This document shows positions 61,822-64,000 of a stretch of DNA of 64,000 nt, piece after piece (position 1 is the first letter of the stretch; every line of letters begins with the position of its first letter). The stretch lies in assembly GCF_028583425.1 (NCBI RefSeq), contig NC_072799.1, forward strand, positions 87,840,217-87,904,216. Direction: 5' to 3'. A program made the position numbers and the translations under genes. The stretch is from Eublepharis macularius (taxonomy: Eukaryota > Chordata > Lepidosauria > Squamata > Eublepharidae). A model generated the notes under the pieces. The model was not told the DNA's origin. It made no database searches and saw only the letters and a list, made by a program, of their open reading frames with translations.

Positions 61822-62194
61822 TAGAGATGGGCACGAACCAAAATACGAGCCAAAGTGTGTCACGAACCGGGCCAGTTTTTGGTTCATGAACTGGCAGTTC
61901 GTCAGAGCTCATTTCTGACGAACCGTGATGATCCACAACGATTTTTTTAGAGCAGTTCATTTTGTTTGTTTTTTTGCTTCATCACTACAGACAGCCTGAT
62001 GCCTATCAATCTGTTACCTAGGCAACAGGGGAATGGGCTTTCTGCAGACCTTCTGCAGCCCTGGAAGTGACACACTCACGAATCAAACGAACCGGTTCAT
62101 GAACCGGGCAAGTTCATAGTAGTTCATGGTTTGTGAAACGCAATGAACCACGAACTGCAACGAACCTCCATTTTCTGGTTCATGCCCACCTCTG
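61822..62194. mobile_element. hAT-type MITE (TAGAGATGGGC ends)
   Basis: The left end TAGAGATGGGCACGAACC and right end, read inward, CAGAGGTGGGCATGAACC are inverted repeats. The flanking 8-mers GCAGAAAC (61814-61821) and GAAGAAAC (62195-62202) match at 7 of 8. The interior is rich in GAACCG/CGGTTCATGAAC short palindromes. 373 bp, no coding. Confidence 0.82.
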
Positions 62195-62869
62195 GAAGAA
62201 ACTAAATCCACAGCACATGGTTAAGCTGTACCTTTCAAAAAGGACAAAGTCATCTCATGTAGGAAGCTCTTTGTGTCAATATCAGGATACCAATAATTAA
62301 AAGGAATCTCTGGATCAGGGTGTTTCTTTGGAATAATCTCAAGGAGGTAAAATGGATGGAGAAAGGCCTGATTCCTATGTTAAAATTGTGGCATGACTGA
62401 CCCTTCCCCTTATACAGCTGTATCTCACAGCACCTCACTAGCACTTAGATAGAATCACGATGAAAGGCAGATCATGCAAGAGATTCACACATCACCACAT
62501 GAAATGAAGAGCACGGAAAAGTCCCACATGGTCTCCCCCAGTGAGTAATAGTATCAGTACCTAGGTCTCATCAATACACTTGACTAAAGCCAATAATCCA
62601 TGTGATTGACAGTCTCATACAAATGCAACTCCATTTGGTCCTTCATGGTCCTCTATTACCAGACCACAGCTCAAGACCACTCCCAAACCACCAACACAGA
62701 GTTCCCCGAAACCCCAGAGACGGGTTTTGGTACACATGACTTTACAGAATGGAAGATACAATTTAAAGACAATCAGCTAGTAGATGGAACAGTATGGAAC
62801 AGATCATCATAATGCATTGGCCATACAAGTAAGCTATTGATTATTCATTAAGGCTGTCTAGGATCTGAG

Positions 62870-63320
62870 GCTCAGCCCCCAGACTTGCCGAGAGGAGGGG
62901 ATGGCAGGCAGCCGGGAGACAGGTTCCCAGCCACCCCAACGGACACCCAGGGCCAGAGCCCACCGGCACCAGAGGGAGGGAAAGAAGCACCCAAGCCTCA
63001 GAGGGTTAGGCGGGGCAGGTGGAAGCCAGCTAGCCCCACCCTCCGCTGGGAGCCCAGGCAGGGAGAGTGAGGACAGGACAGACGGACGGACAGAAGGAAG
63101 AGCAATCAAGGAGGGTGGAAGCCTTGGAAGGCTGGGAGTAAGAGGAAGCTGTAGGGACTCTGACAGGTTGAGCAGGCCTGTAAGTGGTAGAGAGGGAAGA
63201 AGGGTGATGTATACCTCCCCTCCTTCCACAGAGCTGGAACCTGTGCTGTCCCTGTCTGCACCTAGGAGCTGTAGTTCAGGCCCACCCCCGGTGCTCTGCG
63301 CCACCACGCCCATGCCAAAG
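62870..63320. repeat. GC-rich block, unclassified
   Basis: GC-rich and stop-poor on both strands, so open frames of 169-182 codons appear in both directions without any recognisable domain. It may be part of an LTR-type repeat; no ends were found. Confidence 0.4.
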
Positions 63321-64000
63321 CCTGACAAAGGCAAGTTCGCATGTGCATGTTTATCACTTGATAAAGTGATAAAGACCTCTAATAGACCTTCCATACTACA
63401 CGGCACCTAAGCAAAACTTCCCCGTGGGGACAATTCATTCAACTGCCAATGGCCTACTGCTGAGAATTCATGAGATATCAAGTGTGCTTTGCATGGGTAA
63501 ATCTGCTCAAAATAATTACCAGCAAAAGATTATGGAAGTTCTAGAAAAATCTATAATTCATTTCTATCAGTGCTTCCAAAATCCCTTCAGTATGATGAAA
63601 GGTCCATCCTTGGTGCCAGAGGACTCATTAAAACCCCTCCTCCAGCTCACTTTATTGCATGTGCCACTCGAGGGAGGTTCTGTCCTCACATGGGCATCTT
63701 TCCTATCTACTCAGGGAGCCCAGCCATAGGAATACTCATGTCTCACAGGGATTTCTTCAGAGCCATGCTGCCTGACACCAATCCCATAGGCAATGTTTCA
63801 AAAGAGAACTACAGGAGCCCAACTTTGTCTGGAAGCCTTATCCTCTGATTTATCCTGCTTCCAAATCCAGATATGCAGAGGCAGGCTGGGGTTACCCAGA
63901 TTAAAAAGAGAGAGCGCATGTTCGGGGCACTTTTGACTCTACCCTTTGTTCTTAAATGCTGGGACTGAGCCCCATGACTCAAAACAGGTGCCAGGCTTCA

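Larger units (their letters stand above)
59064..64000 (-). other. KIT: KIT intron 2 (partial)
   Basis: 4,937 bp to the window edge. It holds two SINEs (59325-59582 and 60717-60918), a hAT element (61822-62194) and a GC-rich block (62870-63320). No KIT exon 2-like sequence (GKYTC Ig motif) was seen on the minus strand. Confidence 0.75.

Noticed and set aside
62858..63410. Overlapping open frames of 182 (minus) and 169 (plus) codons
   Set aside because: Both strands are open because the block is GC-rich and stop-poor; neither shows a recognisable domain, splice structure or signal peptide.
59064..64000. KIT exon 2 or exon 1 within the window
   Set aside because: No minus-strand reading showed the Ig domain 1 pattern with a matching phase, nor a signal peptide exon.

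Overview
This is a vertebrate nuclear window, most likely from a squamate reptile (lizard or gecko). It carries exons 3 to 21 of one gene, the receptor tyrosine kinase KIT (stem cell factor receptor), read on the minus strand. The squamate guess rests on the repeats: a Sauria-type SINE with an ACCTTTACCTT tail, 5S rRNA-derived SINEs, several tRNA-derived SINE families, CR1 LINEs, and many small hAT and foldback elements. The species cannot be told from the sequence.

Layout by increasing coordinate. 1-5070 is intergenic sequence downstream of KIT, with a 665-bp hAT element (520-1184) and a 5'-truncated CR1 (1893-3935). About 5071-8184 is the KIT 3'UTR. It holds a candidate miR-221/222 site and a palindromic insertion built from the 5' end of 18S rRNA. 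8185-28950 holds coding exons 21 to 8. The introns carry SINEs, a 238-bp-arm palindrome (15937-16458) and foldback elements. 28951-48109 is the 19-kb intron 7. It contains a CR1 with ORF1 and ORF2 remains, broken by a Ty3/gypsy reverse transcriptase fragment, a solo LTR with a 5-bp target duplication, SINEs and a probable hAT copy. 48110-59063 holds exons 7 to 3. 59064-64000 is the start of intron 2. Exons 1 and 2 (signal peptide and Ig domain 1) were not found and probably lie beyond base 64000.

The 19 exons were placed by translation and splice sites. They sum to 2,567 coding bases, giving 854 residues in one open frame from Ig domain 2 to the stop, with GT..AG at every junction. Compared with human KIT as I recall it, kinase catalytic residues, juxtamembrane tyrosines, the YMDM PI3-kinase site and the activation-loop tyrosine are kept. 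The positions matching human Y730 and Y747 and the C-terminal HDDV are changed. Exon 9 keeps a tandem-donor arrangement in which the GNNK insert would read GRAR.

No CRISPR array, tRNA gene, functional rRNA gene or second protein-coding host gene is supported. In vertebrates KDR usually lies beyond the 3' end of KIT, so it would be expected left of base 1. The most unusual structures are the 18S rRNA concatemer-palindrome with a 15-bp flanking duplication (7049-7310), the second palindrome with a 17-bp flanking repeat (15862-16473), and the exon 11 splice donor that forms the first unit of a GTTA microsatellite.
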